DNA from: an uncultured Cryomorphaceae bacterium | GTDB lineage: Bacteria; Bacteroidota; Bacteroidia; Flavobacteriales; Schleiferiaceae | Length of the DNA stretch: 64,000 nt | Direction of reading: 5' to 3' | NCBI GenBank assembly: GCA_913031435.1 | Contig: CAJWFD010000001.1 | Coordinates: forward strand, 46,215-110,214 | Shown: positions 1 to 8,393 of the stretch, piece after piece | Numbering within the stretch: position 1 is the stretch's first letter | Layout of the letters: each line of letters starts with the position of its first letter | Notes under the pieces: generated by a model | Told to the model about the DNA's origin: nothing | The model's input: the letters and a program-made list of their open reading frames with translations, nothing else | The model's database searches: none | Position numbers and translations under genes: made by a program

Positions 1-324
1 TCTAAATGCTGTTCCCGGCTCAACTACCTCTGTGAAAAATCTAGTAGTTGCCTGCGGATCTATGAGTAAAAATGGAGCATCTATACAAACGGCTTGACTT
101 GTGCCTTTCGATGCTATTGCGTCTAATTTAGATTCAGCGAGGTCAAAGGTTTGTAGATATAAATAGGCGAATTCGCCACCTTTACTCCATTCAAAAGCAG
201 TATTGACGGGTTTTACTTTCGCTACTACGTCAGTGGCAGCAACAACTGTCTTTGCGGTTCCAATACAAGAGGTAAGGGCGAGGGCACTAATGGCTAGTGC
301 TGCGGTAATGATTTTCTTCATCAT
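1..324 (-). CDS. lipoprotein, e(P4) acid phosphatase-like, probably catalytically dead (partial)
   Basis: The gene runs off the left edge; 108 codons are visible. It starts with two ATGs (324 or 321), a basic-hydrophobic signal peptide and a lipobox (LALTSC, Cys about residue 20), so the product should be a lipid-anchored envelope protein. Residues about 43-68 (W-x5-EF-x4-L-Q-x3-LA-x2-KLD) resemble the helical segment that precedes the catalytic loop of the lipoprotein e(P4)/class C acid phosphatases of the HAD superfamily. Where that family has DxDETxLDN, this protein reads IDAPFLLID: the first Asp is kept but the second is Pro. Inference: a pseudo-phosphatase or a diverged binding protein. 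Its start lies inside the 3' end of rsgA (38-base same-strand overlap), suggesting translational coupling. The rest of the HAD domain lies outside the window, so the family call is tentative. Confidence 0.6.
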   Translation of the reverse strand, partial: MMKKIITAALAISALALTSCIGTAKTVVAATDVVAKVKPVNTAFEWSKGGEFAYLYLQTFDLAESKLDAIASKGTSQAVCIDAPFLLIDPQATTRFFTEVVEPGTAFR

Positions 325-1237
325 AGTCGTTTAATTGGTTAATATAGCTCTCATATCGAGTTGGTGCAATATTATTGGACTCTATTGCTTCTTTAACGGC
401 GCAAAGCGGTTCGTTTACATGCAGACAATTGTGATATTTACACCCTTTACTCAGAGCAAAAATCTCCGGAAAGAAGTGGCTGATTTCTTCTTTTTCCATA
501 TTGACGAGGCCAAATCCCTTGATTCCTGGTGTATCAATAATGTCACCGCCAATCTGCAATGGATGCATCTCAGCGAACGTAGTTGTGTGCTGACCTTTGT
601 GATGCGAGGAGGTACTTACCTCACCGGTTCTGATGTCTAAAGAGGGCTCCACAGCATTTATCAACGTGCTTTTTCCAACTCCACTGTGGCCACTTAAAAG
701 CGTGTTTTTATCTTTTAACACCTTTTTAAGTTCTTCTAGACCTATAGACTCTGTTGCAGAAGTCTCTAGTATGGTATATCCAATAGCTCCATAAACGGCT
801 TTCCGATATGCGAGTTCAGCCAACTCCTCTTCGCCATATACATCCAATTTATTGAAAACGATGACTGTGGGAATATTATAGGCTTCCGCCGTTGTCAAAA
901 ACCGGTCCATAAACCCGGTAGATGTCGCTGGTTGGGCTAGGGTGGTTACTAACAAGGCTTGATCCATATTAGAGGCAATGATCTGAATGCGCTTACTTAG
1001 GTTGACACTTTTTCGGACGATATAGTTGCGTCTGTCTTCTATGCCATTGACAATACCTTGCTGCTCATAGCCGTCTTCTAGTTCAAAAAGGACTACATCT
1101 CCAACAGCAAGGGGATTGGTGCTCTTGATACCAGTAATGCGAAATTTCCCTTTGATTCGGCAATTCACCAATAAACCACTGTCGATCTCTCGAACTTGAT
1201 ACCAACTTCCTGTGCTTTTTACAACGACCCCTCTCAT
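287..1237 (-). CDS. rsgA: ribosome small subunit-dependent GTPase A
   Basis: RsgA is a circularly permuted GTPase that checks late maturation of the 30S ribosomal subunit in the cytoplasm. The sequence shows an N-terminal OB fold (about residues 1-70), then the G motifs in permuted order: NKLD (G4, about 128-131), GHSGVGKST (G1, about 178-186) and DTPG (G3, about 229), followed by a C-terminal zinc knuckle CKYHNCLHVNEPLC. Length 316 residues is normal. An in-frame TTG at 1255 would add six residues, but the ATG at 1237 gives the usual MRGVVVKSTGSWY beginning and is preferred. It is the fifth gene of a minus-strand run after rfbB (18-base gap), and its 3' end overlaps the next lipoprotein gene. 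The link to the sugar genes is probably positional only. Confidence 0.95.
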   Translation of the reverse strand: MRGVVVKSTGSWYQVREIDSGLLVNCRIKGKFRITGIKSTNPLAVGDVVLFELEDGYEQQGIVNGIEDRRNYIVRKSVNLSKRIQIIASNMDQALLVTTLAQPATSTGFMDRFLTTAEAYNIPTVIVFNKLDVYGEEELAELAYRKAVYGAIGYTILETSATESIGLEELKKVLKDKNTLLSGHSGVGKSTLINAVEPSLDIRTGEVSTSSHHKGQHTTTFAEMHPLQIGGDIIDTPGIKGFGLVNMEKEEISHFFPEIFALSKGCKYHNCLHVNEPLCAVKEAIESNNIAPTRYESYINQLNDYDEENHYRSTSH

Positions 1238-1255
1238 GGTGCGCAAATTACGCAA

Positions 1256-2305
1256 TTAACTGTTCGCGTACATGTTTTTGTAGTAGTCCTGATAAGATCC
1301 TGAAGTGACATTTTTTAACCATGCTTGATTGGCCAGATACCAGTCAATTGTAATGCCCAGCCCTTGTTCAAAGGTTACGCTAGGCTCCCATCCTAATTCT
1401 CTTTGAATTTTAGTGGCGTCTATAGCGTATCTTTTGTCGTGACCTGGACGGTCTTTTACATAGGTGATCAGCTTCTCGCTGCTCCCTGTTGTTCTTCCGA
1501 GCTTCTGGTCCATCTGTGTACATAATACCTTGATCAGATTAAGGTTTGTCCACTCATTAAAACCTCCAATATTGTAAGTCTCGGCGTTCTTTCCGTTATG
1601 GAACACCAAGTCAATTGCTCTGGCATGGTCCACCACATACAACCAGTCTCTGGTGTAGTTTCCGTCGCCGTAAACGGGTAGTGGCTTTTCTTGAACAATG
1701 TTGTTGATGAACAGTGGAATAAGTTTTTCAGGGAATTGATGCTGCCCATAATTATTAGAACAGTTGGTAATGACATAGGGAAGACCATAGGTCTCGCCAT
1801 AAGCCCTCACAAAGTGATCAGAGCCTGCTTTAGAGGCGCTGTATGGACTGTTTGGGTCGTAAGCAGTAGTCTCTTCAAATAAGCCCTCAGCACCCAAGCT
1901 ACCGTAAACCTCATCCGTAGAGATGTGGTAGAAGCGCTTGCCTTCAAAATCCGTATGAATGCGCTTGAAGCTGTTCAGTAGATTTGCAGTACCTAAAATA
2001 TTCGTACGTAAAAACGCAAGTGGGTCTTTAATGGAGCGGTCTACATGACTTTCAGCAGCCAAATGAATCACACCTTCTGGCTGGTATTTATCAAACAAAG
2101 CATCCACTGCTGTGGCATCTACGATATCGACATGCTCAAACACGTAGTTTGGCGCCTTATCGATGTCTTGTAAGTTCTCGAGGTTTCCCGCGTAGGTCAA
2201 AAAATCAGCATTAATAATGCGGTAGTTGGGGTACTTGTTCACGAACAAACGCACCACATGTGAACCTATAAACCCGGCTCCGCCGGTGATAATGATGTTT
2301 TTCAT
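1256..2305 (-). CDS. rfbB: dTDP-glucose 4,6-dehydratase
   Basis: Converts dTDP-glucose to dTDP-4-keto-6-deoxyglucose, the branch point to dTDP-rhamnose and other deoxysugars. It is an extended short-chain dehydrogenase: NAD-binding GGAGFIGSH at residues 8-16, the dehydratase triad Thr-Asp-Glu in STDEVYG (129-135) and catalytic YSASK (Tyr155, Lys159). Length 349 residues is typical. An upstream in-frame ATG at 2341 would add 12 residues, but the start at 2305 overlaps the galE stop as ATGA, a coupling signal, and gives the normal MKNIIITGG start. No rfbA, rfbC or rfbD partner is present in the window, so the substrate must come from a gene elsewhere. Confidence 0.93.
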   Translation of the reverse strand: MKNIIITGGAGFIGSHVVRLFVNKYPNYRIINADFLTYAGNLENLQDIDKAPNYVFEHVDIVDATAVDALFDKYQPEGVIHLAAESHVDRSIKDPLAFLRTNILGTANLLNSFKRIHTDFEGKRFYHISTDEVYGSLGAEGLFEETTAYDPNSPYSASKAGSDHFVRAYGETYGLPYVITNCSNNYGQHQFPEKLIPLFINNIVQEKPLPVYGDGNYTRDWLYVVDHARAIDLVFHNGKNAETYNIGGFNEWTNLNLIKVLCTQMDQKLGRTTGSSEKLITYVKDRPGHDKRYAIDATKIQRELGWEPSVTFEQGLGITIDWYLANQAWLKNVTSGSYQDYYKNMYANS

Positions 2306-3324
2306 GATAAGTTTTTTAATAGGGCTTGCTCGAAATTCCATGCATCGCGCAGCATATCTTCTAACGTTTTTTCAGGAGTCCAACCGAGCACACGCTGGGC
2401 CTTACCGATATTGGCATAAACAGCTGGTACATCTCCGGCGCGGCGCGGCGCGACGTGATAGGGAATGGAAATATTTGTGGCACGCTCAAAAGCGTGGATC
2501 ATTTCTAATACTGTAGACCCGTTTCCGGACCCTAAGTTGATGACATCATATCCATTTTCCTCGCTATCTACCAAGTGCTGCACGGAGAGAATGTGAGCTT
2601 TTGCAATATCTATCACATGAATATAGTCGCGCAGGCAAGAGCCATCCCTCGTGTTGTAATCGGTCCCAAAGACCTTTAACTCTTTTCGCTTCCCTATCGC
2701 TGTTTCCGTGATGTAGGGAACCAAGTGATGTGGCTCGCCATCTTGGAATTCTCCAATAATACTAGATGGATGCGCACCAATTGGGTTAAAGTACCTTAAG
2801 CTTAGCGTATTCATCACCCCTGTAGCCGTGAAGTCACGAAGAATTTCTTCGCCCATTTTCTTGGTATTGCCATAGGGACTTTCCGCTGGTTGAACAGGTG
2901 CACTCTCGTCCACATGAGGATTTTCGGGGGTACCATAAACCGTACAGGAACTAGAGTATACGAGGTTGCGTATACCATGTTCCTCCATACTCCTTAATAG
3001 ATTCATGGTGCTCAGTAAATTGTTGTAATAATACTTTAATGGGGCGGTGACACTTTCATTGACCAAAAGAAATGCAGCAAAGTGAATGCTTCCAGCAATC
3101 TTTGGGAATTCTGTTAAAACAGCATCTATGGCTGCTTTATCACACATTTCAACTTGACGAAAAATGATTTCTCGACCCACGATTTTTTCTATACGAGCCT
3201 TTACTTCGATCGGACTTTCACTCAAGTTGTCAATAACAATAGGCTCGTAACCCGCATTTATGAGCTCTACAACCGTGTGTGAGCCAATATATCCGAGTCC
3301 TCCTGTAACGAGTATTTGTGTCAT
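2302..3324 (-). CDS. galE: UDP-glucose 4-epimerase
   Basis: Interconverts UDP-glucose and UDP-galactose using bound NAD, supplying galactose units for surface glycans. Features seen: GGLGYIGSH (residues 8-16), the SSSCTVYG segment (124-131) with the catalytic serine/threonine, and YGNTK (Tyr151, Lys155). Length 340 residues matches GalE, and the order of conserved blocks is that of GalE rather than of rfbB or uxs. It lies third in the ugd-uxs-galE-rfbB operon, 30 bases after uxs, and its stop overlaps the rfbB start by four bases. A 4-epimerase of UDP-GlcNAc or UDP-xylose cannot be ruled out from sequence alone. Confidence 0.9.
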   Translation of the reverse strand: MTQILVTGGLGYIGSHTVVELINAGYEPIVIDNLSESPIEVKARIEKIVGREIIFRQVEMCDKAAIDAVLTEFPKIAGSIHFAAFLLVNESVTAPLKYYYNNLLSTMNLLRSMEEHGIRNLVYSSSCTVYGTPENPHVDESAPVQPAESPYGNTKKMGEEILRDFTATGVMNTLSLRYFNPIGAHPSSIIGEFQDGEPHHLVPYITETAIGKRKELKVFGTDYNTRDGSCLRDYIHVIDIAKAHILSVQHLVDSEENGYDVINLGSGNGSTVLEMIHAFERATNISIPYHVAPRRAGDVPAVYANIGKAQRVLGWTPEKTLEDMLRDAWNFEQALLKNLS

Positions 3325-3354
3325 GGTATTGGTTAGTATTGGTCCAGTAAATAT

Positions 3355-4341
3355 CTACTTTCTCCTAAAGTCGGCAAAGTCCCTATGCTCTTTTCTGTAT
3401 AGTTTCTCTTCCGGTAAGCTTTGAAACCACTCGTAGGTTTTTTTTAGCCCCTCCGCCCGCAAAACTTCGGGTTGCCAATCCAGCAGCTCTTTCGCTTTTG
3501 TGATGTCTGGTTTTCGCTGCATAGGGTCGTCGACCGGCCTTGGTTGGTAAATGACTTTTTGGGAAGTACCGGTGAGCTTAATAATCTCTTCAGCAAACTC
3601 ACCAATGGTTATTTCATTGGGGTTTCCAATGTTCACTGGCTGCGCATGATCACTTAGGAGTAGTCGGTATATCCCTTCTACCAAATCATCTACATAACAA
3701 AATGACCGCGTTTGTGAACCATCACCAAAAATAGTAAGGTCTTCGCCGCGCAATGCTTGACCTATAAAAGCAGGCAGTACACGGCCGTCATTAAGCCTCA
3801 TGCGAGGTCCATAAGTATTAAAAATGCGTGCAATACGCGTTTCTAAACCATGATAGGTATGATAAGCCATGGTCATAGACTCCATAAAGCGCTTGGCTTC
3901 ATCATAGACCCCACGAGGCCCTACGGGATTAACATTTCCAAAATAGTCCTCGGTTTGAGGGTGAACTTTAGGGTCCCCGTAAATCTCAGAGGTAGAGGCT
4001 ACTAAAATCCTTGCCTTTTTATTTAATGCTAATCCTAATAAATTGTGTGTACCCAGTGAACTCACCTTAAGTGTTTGAATGGGTATTTTTAGGTAATCAA
4101 TAGGGGAGGCTGGAGAGGCAAAATGTAGAATGTAGTCCAACTTTCCTGAAACATGCACGAAATTACTCACGTCGTTGTTGTAGAAAGTGAAGTTTGGGTT
4201 GCCCAAAAGGTGCTCCAAATTCTCCATGTTTCCCGTGATCAAGTTGTCCATTCCCAGAACCTCAAAGCCTTCTGCCATAAACCTATCGCAAAGATGAGAT
4301 CCAAGAAACCCTGCGGCTCCTGTGATAAGTACTCTTGGCAT
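3355..4341 (-). CDS. UDP-glucuronate decarboxylase (UDP-xylose synthase)
   Basis: Extended SDR enzyme that decarboxylates UDP-glucuronate to UDP-xylose (or the UDP-4-keto-pentose). The sequence has GAAGFLGSH (8-16), [10 protein letters not shown] (about 115-124) and the family-typical [11 protein letters not shown] with catalytic Tyr146 and Lys150; the YDEAKR form separates this family from RfbB and GalE. Length 328 residues is that of bacterial UXS. It follows ugd after two bases, so the enzyme that makes its substrate is translated immediately upstream: Ugd and Uxs together form a UDP-glucose to UDP-xylose route for exopolysaccharide or capsule. Confidence 0.9.
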   Translation of the reverse strand: MPRVLITGAAGFLGSHLCDRFMAEGFEVLGMDNLITGNMENLEHLLGNPNFTFYNNDVSNFVHVSGKLDYILHFASPASPIDYLKIPIQTLKVSSLGTHNLLGLALNKKARILVASTSEIYGDPKVHPQTEDYFGNVNPVGPRGVYDEAKRFMESMTMAYHTYHGLETRIARIFNTYGPRMRLNDGRVLPAFIGQALRGEDLTIFGDGSQTRSFCYVDDLVEGIYRLLLSDHAQPVNIGNPNEITIGEFAEEIIKLTGTSQKVIYQPRPVDDPMQRKPDITKAKELLDWQPEVLRAEGLKKTYEWFQSLPEEKLYRKEHRDFADFRRK

Positions 4342-4343
4342 AA

Positions 4344-5681
4344 TTATCTTTTTTCAGCGATTGATTCGCCCATTCCTATTCCAAAATAATCATATCCGTG
4401 TGCGATCATGGTTTGTTTACGGTATAGGTTACGTCCGTCAAAGACCACCCTGTTAGTCATAGCATCTGCTACGGCATCCCAGTCCGGCATGCGGAACTCT
4501 GCCCACTCTGTGACCAGGGCTAAAGCATCAGCGCCATGAACTGCTTCCATGTCACTCTCACAATACGTAATGCGATCTCCTAAATCATGCTTGGCTTCTT
4601 CCATAGCTACTGGATCATAAGCACGAATTTGCGCACCAGCATCTAGCAGTAAGTTAGCAATCACCACAGACGGCGCTTCTCGCATGTCATCTGTATTAGG
4701 TTTGAATGACAGTCCCCAGAACGCAATAACCTTGCCTTGAAGATCACCGCCAAAGTAGGCGCTTATTTTATTGAAAAGCACACTCTTCTGATCGTCATTT
4801 ACTTCTTCAACGGCTTCAAGTATACGCATGGCATGGCCATGTTCACGACCTGTTTTAGCCAATGCTTTTACATCTTTTGGGAAACATGATCCACCGTATC
4901 CAATCCCTGGATAAATGAATTTATTACCAATCCTAGGATCGCTCCCAATTCCTTTTCGTACCCAGTTGACATCCGCTCCCATGATTTCGCACAAATTGGC
5001 AATATCATTCATGAAAGAAATCTTCGTAGCCAGCATCGCGTTAGCTGCATATTTAGTCATCTCCGCTGAAGGAATGTCCATAAAAATCACTGGATGGCCA
5101 TTCAACGTAAAGGGACGGTAGAGCTTGTCCATGATCTCTTGAGCGACACTGCTGTCAATGCCCACCACAATACGGTCAGGTTTCATAAAGTCATCTATTG
5201 CAGCGCCTTCTTTTAAAAATTCTGGGTTAGAAGCTACATCAAACCCATGATCAATGTTCCGTGCTGCTATGGCTTGTGCTACAGCCCCTCGCACTTTCTC
5301 AGCGGTGCCTACTGGAACGGTGGATTTTGTAATGATGACCATATAATTTGTCATGGTCTTACCAATCTGGTCTGCAACGGCTAAAACATACTTTAAGTCT
5401 GCAGATCCGTCCTCTCCAGGAGGTGTTCCTACTGCAATAAAAGCAGCTTCACTGCCTTGAATAGCCTCGCTAAGGTTGGTAGAGAAGTTCAAACGGCCTT
5501 TCTTGAAATTACGCTTAACAATCTCTTCAAGACCAGGTTCGTAAATGGGCATGATGCCATTCTTTAAGCCGTCTATCTTGTCTTTATCTATGTCTACACA
5601 GGTAACTTGAATGCCCACATCAGAGAGACATGCGCCTGTTACTAAGCCTACGTAGCCGGTTCCTATAACAGTTATTTTCAT
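4344..5681 (-). CDS. ugd: UDP-glucose 6-dehydrogenase
   Basis: Oxidises UDP-glucose to UDP-glucuronate with two NAD. The N-terminal Rossmann motif is GTGYVG (residues 7-12); the catalytic cysteine is Cys266 in [10 protein letters not shown]; Lys210 and Asn214 lie in EMTKYAANA as in the family; the C-terminal UDP-binding domain is complete. Length 445 residues is standard. It is the first gene of a minus-strand operon continuing to uxs, galE, rfbB and rsgA. The 99-base gap to the divergent gene at 5781 must hold promoters for both directions, but I see no clear TTG-N19-TAnnTTTG match in it. GDP-mannose dehydrogenase is the nearest alternative; the neighbours favour UDP-glucose. Confidence 0.93.
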   Translation of the reverse strand: MKITVIGTGYVGLVTGACLSDVGIQVTCVDIDKDKIDGLKNGIMPIYEPGLEEIVKRNFKKGRLNFSTNLSEAIQGSEAAFIAVGTPPGEDGSADLKYVLAVADQIGKTMTNYMVIITKSTVPVGTAEKVRGAVAQAIAARNIDHGFDVASNPEFLKEGAAIDDFMKPDRIVVGIDSSVAQEIMDKLYRPFTLNGHPVIFMDIPSAEMTKYAANAMLATKISFMNDIANLCEIMGADVNWVRKGIGSDPRIGNKFIYPGIGYGGSCFPKDVKALAKTGREHGHAMRILEAVEEVNDDQKSVLFNKISAYFGGDLQGKVIAFWGLSFKPNTDDMREAPSVVIANLLLDAGAQIRAYDPVAMEEAKHDLGDRITYCESDMEAVHGADALALVTEWAEFRMPDWDAVADAMTNRVVFDGRNLYRKQTMIAHGYDYFGIGMGESIAEKR

Positions 5682-5780
5682 AAGGGTAGGGTTGCTCCTG
5701 TTTAAAATTGGTGATGTTCAACTTTGCTCTGCTAAAATACATTATACCAAAAGACTCCTAAGCCTTAACTTGCGCTTAGA

Positions 5781-6551
5781 ATGAAACATGTATTCAAACA
5801 TATTAAAATAGCTTTACTTATCTGTTCGATGATAAGTTCTTTAACCATGCTTGGACAAGTTACGACCAAGGATAGTACCCGCACGGTTCAGCTATGGTCG
5901 TTATCTACAGGGGGGCATATTCCCCTGTTTGATTTAGCTAAACGGTATACCCCTTTTGCAATGATCAGTGTGGACTACGCAAAGAAAAACACGGATGGAT
6001 GGCTGTATGGGGCATCTTTCGATGCTATGTATGGCACCTCGGTGAAGAATTCTGAGGATATTTTTGGAGGATTAACTGATGAGTCCGGAAATTTCATGGG
6101 CGTGAACGGGGAGTTTGCAATTATTCAGCCTGGCTTGAGCGGTGCTCAGGTGTTGGTGAACACGGGAAAGCTTTTAAAAAGCCACTACAATCCTAATTCT
6201 GGTTGGGTATTTATGCAAGGTATAGGCGTGACTCAATCGAAAATCGGACTAAGAAACCAGCGAAATAACTTACCACAGCTGGAATCACCTTTTTTAGAGG
6301 GCTACGATCGTTTGCACAGGGGTCTAGTAACTAAAACGACCTTGCGATACATGCATTTAGACCATAAAGAGCGCGTAAACTACGCCTTTAACCTATTGCT
6401 TAATATGGGTCTTACACGTAGCGTTCGAGGATTCAATATCGATACAGGTCTCTTTGATGACAATTACAAATTCGAAGCTGGTGTAGGAGCGTCATTTACC
6501 TGGTTTCTGCCTATCTATGCCAAGCAAGAAAGCTTTTATCTCATAGATTGA
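5781..6551 (+). CDS. outer-membrane protein of unknown function
   Basis: A 256-residue protein with a signal peptide ending near MLGQ (about residue 26). The mature part is rich in alternating hydrophobic/polar segments, Gly and aromatic residues and ends in a strand-like run with several aromatics (SFTWFLPIYAKQ), which suggests a small outer-membrane beta-barrel. No enzymatic motif is recognised. Its stop codon overlaps the waaA start as TGATG, so the two are translationally coupled. Inference: a role linked to lipopolysaccharide or outer-membrane assembly, from this coupling only. Confidence 0.75.
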   Translation: MKHVFKHIKIALLICSMISSLTMLGQVTTKDSTRTVQLWSLSTGGHIPLFDLAKRYTPFAMISVDYAKKNTDGWLYGASFDAMYGTSVKNSEDIFGGLTDESGNFMGVNGEFAIIQPGLSGAQVLVNTGKLLKSHYNPNSGWVFMQGIGVTQSKIGLRNQRNNLPQLESPFLEGYDRLHRGLVTKTTLRYMHLDHKERVNYAFNLLLNMGLTRSVRGFNIDTGLFDDNYKFEAGVGASFTWFLPIYAKQESFYLID

Positions 6552-7747
6552 TGCTTTATCCTACACTTACCGAAGCAGGATATAAAATAGCCCAATGGGT
6601 TGCGCCTAAAACGTCATGGTTTTCTGTGATTACCTCGAATGCACTGGTCTGGAAAAAATCTCAACCCCTTCAGGGAAAAGTGATTTGGATGCACTGCGCT
6701 TCCTTAGGTGAGTTTGAAATGGGTAAGTCTGCATTTGAACTATATCTAGAGCGTCATCCGGACTGGAAAGGAGTGGTCACGTTTTTCTCTCCATCAGGCT
6801 ATGAACCAAAGAAAACCTACAGCAGGGCACAGGTATTCTATTTGCCCTTTGACTCTCCGAAAGAGGTAAAGCGTTGGTTGACTTTTTTAAAGCCTTCTTT
6901 AGCCGTTTTTGTACGTTACGATCTTTGGCCTAATCATATTCGCGGTCTTTACAATAGCAACGTTCCAATTGCCGTTATAGGCATGTCTGCATCCCGGACA
7001 CCATGGTATTTATCCAGAGGTTTGCCCATGATGAGGTCTCTTTTTAAGAAGGCTATATCTCTTTGGGGCGTGAACTCTGAGCAAGACAGTGCTGTTCTTT
7101 CTTTTGCTGGACTTCATAGCAGTGTTCTTGGAAACCCTAAGTATGATTACGCGGTCCAATTAATGGACCAACCCGCTAGTCCACTGATGAGAACATGGAG
7201 AAGCCTTCAGGTTAAGCCTGTCTTATTACTAGGTAGTGCGCATTTGTCCGACGTCGAGTTTGTATTAAAAAGTACATCTCTGAGCAATTATACGCTATGG
7301 ATCGTTGCTCATGACCTTCAGCAGGTGCCTGCAATGGCCTCGTTACTTGACGAAAACGGATTAAGAATAGCTTATTCAACGCAACACGAGCCGCAGGTTT
7401 GTGAAGTTTTCATGATTGATGAGATGGGTATTCTTCCTACGTTATACGCTTTAGCGGATGCCGTATTCATTGGTGGAGGCTTCGGAAAGGCAACCCACAA
7501 CGTGCTGGAGTCCGTTGCACAAGGAAAGACCGCCGCCTCTGGGCCTAATTGGCAAAAAATAGCTGAAAATAGCGCGCTCGTCCAACAGGAATTCCTGGTA
7601 CCATGTAGCACTTCAGGGGAACTCAATGCGTTTTTAAACCAGGCTCAAGAGGATGGTTTTGCCACAAATGAAAAAGCCCTCAAATGGTTGAGGGCTCAAT
7701 CTGGAAGTTCTTTAAAAATAGTTGAGGCCTTAGAACAGACCATTTAG
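6551..7747 (+). CDS. waaA: 3-deoxy-D-manno-octulosonic acid (Kdo) transferase
   Basis: Transfers Kdo from CMP-Kdo to lipid A precursors at the inner membrane, the first step of LPS core synthesis. Visible family blocks: WMHCASLGEFEMGKS (donor/acceptor loop with the conserved SLGE), FFSPSGYE, the RYDLWPN motif, NPKYDY, and the C-terminal nucleotide-binding GGGFGKATHNVLE. Length 398 residues is normal. A TTG at 6548 is possible, but the ATG at 6551 overlaps the upstream stop (TGATG). The last 18 bases overlap the end of the convergent deoxynucleoside kinase gene, and codons near 7671-7696 also spell a terminator hairpin for that gene. Confidence 0.92.
   Translation: MLYPTLTEAGYKIAQWVAPKTSWFSVITSNALVWKKSQPLQGKVIWMHCASLGEFEMGKSAFELYLERHPDWKGVVTFFSPSGYEPKKTYSRAQVFYLPFDSPKEVKRWLTFLKPSLAVFVRYDLWPNHIRGLYNSNVPIAVIGMSASRTPWYLSRGLPMMRSLFKKAISLWGVNSEQDSAVLSFAGLHSSVLGNPKYDYAVQLMDQPASPLMRTWRSLQVKPVLLLGSAHLSDVEFVLKSTSLSNYTLWIVAHDLQQVPAMASLLDENGLRIAYSTQHEPQVCEVFMIDEMGILPTLYALADAVFIGGGFGKATHNVLESVAQGKTAASGPNWQKIAENSALVQQEFLVPCSTSGELNAFLNQAQEDGFATNEKALKWLRAQSGSSLKIVEALEQTI
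7671..7696 (-). terminator. Rho-independent terminator inside waaA, serving the convergent kinase gene
   Basis: Read on the minus strand there is a perfect 9-bp stem (AGCCCTCAA / TTGAGGGCT) with a four-base loop CCAT followed directly by a run of five T (one shared with the stem). It lies 34 bases past the stop of the deoxynucleoside kinase gene, where its terminator should be, yet it is entirely inside the waaA coding sequence (codons for KALKWLRA). On the plus strand no T-run follows, so waaA transcription should not be stopped. Confidence 0.7.
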
Positions 7748-8344
7748 CTCTCCATCAATCAAATTAATGATTTCACCCAAATCCTCCGGGTTCTCAGGGA
7801 AATTGTTCTTATCGACATTCACGATAAGCACTTTGCCTTTGTCATAGGTATTGATCCACGCCTCGTAACGTTCGTTTAGTCTACGCAAATAGTCTATTCT
7901 TATGCTGTTTTCATAATCTCTGCCACGTTTTTGAATATGGTCCACCAAAGTAGGTACAGAAGCTCTTAGGTAAATCATGAGGTCTGGCGGCTGTAAGTGT
8001 TTTTCCATCAGCTCAAACAATCCTTTATAACTGTTAAAGTCTCTCGCGGTCATCAGGCCCATTGCATGCAGGTTTGGGGCGAAAATATGCGCATCCTCGT
8101 AAATCGTTCTGTCTTGGATAACATCTAAACCTTCTTCTCTGACTTGCGTTACTTGTTGAAATCTAGATCTCAAGAAATAAATCTGAAGGTTAAAACTCCA
8201 CCGTTGCATTTCTTCGTAGAAGTCGTCCAGGTAAGGATTGTCATCTACATCTTCGAAATGTGGTTGGTAATTATAATGCTTTGCCAACAAGCTCGTTAAA
8301 GTTGTTTTACCAGATCCTATATTTCCTGCGATTGCTATGTGCAT
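7730..8344 (-). CDS. deoxynucleoside kinase (dAdo/dGuo kinase type)
   Basis: Phosphorylates deoxynucleosides for nucleotide salvage in the cytoplasm. It has an N-terminal P-loop GNIGSGKTT (residues 7-15), the base-binding acidic segment FEDVDDNPYLDDFY, the substrate-binding DR motif in QDRTIYEDAHIF, and the arginine-rich lid region KRGRDYE. Length 204 residues fits the dNK/dGK family rather than thymidylate kinase. Its 3' end overlaps waaA by 18 bases in the convergent direction. Substrate preference cannot be read from the sequence. The divergent gene DUF3050 begins only about 50 bases upstream. Confidence 0.9.
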   Translation of the reverse strand: MHIAIAGNIGSGKTTLTSLLAKHYNYQPHFEDVDDNPYLDDFYEEMQRWSFNLQIYFLRSRFQQVTQVREEGLDVIQDRTIYEDAHIFAPNLHAMGLMTARDFNSYKGLFELMEKHLQPPDLMIYLRASVPTLVDHIQKRGRDYENSIRIDYLRRLNERYEAWINTYDKGKVLIVNVDKNNFPENPEDLGEIINLIDGELNGLF

Positions 8345-8358
8345 CAGATGTATTTTTG
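8332..8358 (+). promoter_or_regulatory. possible promoter for the DUF3050 gene
   Basis: TATTTTTG (8351-8358) matches the Bacteroidota -7 consensus TAnnTTTG, with TTG at 8332-8334. The 16-base spacing is shorter than the usual 19, and the TTG lies in the start of the divergent kinase gene, so support is moderate to weak. Confidence 0.35.
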
Positions 8359-8393
8359 TAGATGCAAAGTAATAAAAAGTGTCAAAAGGAACG

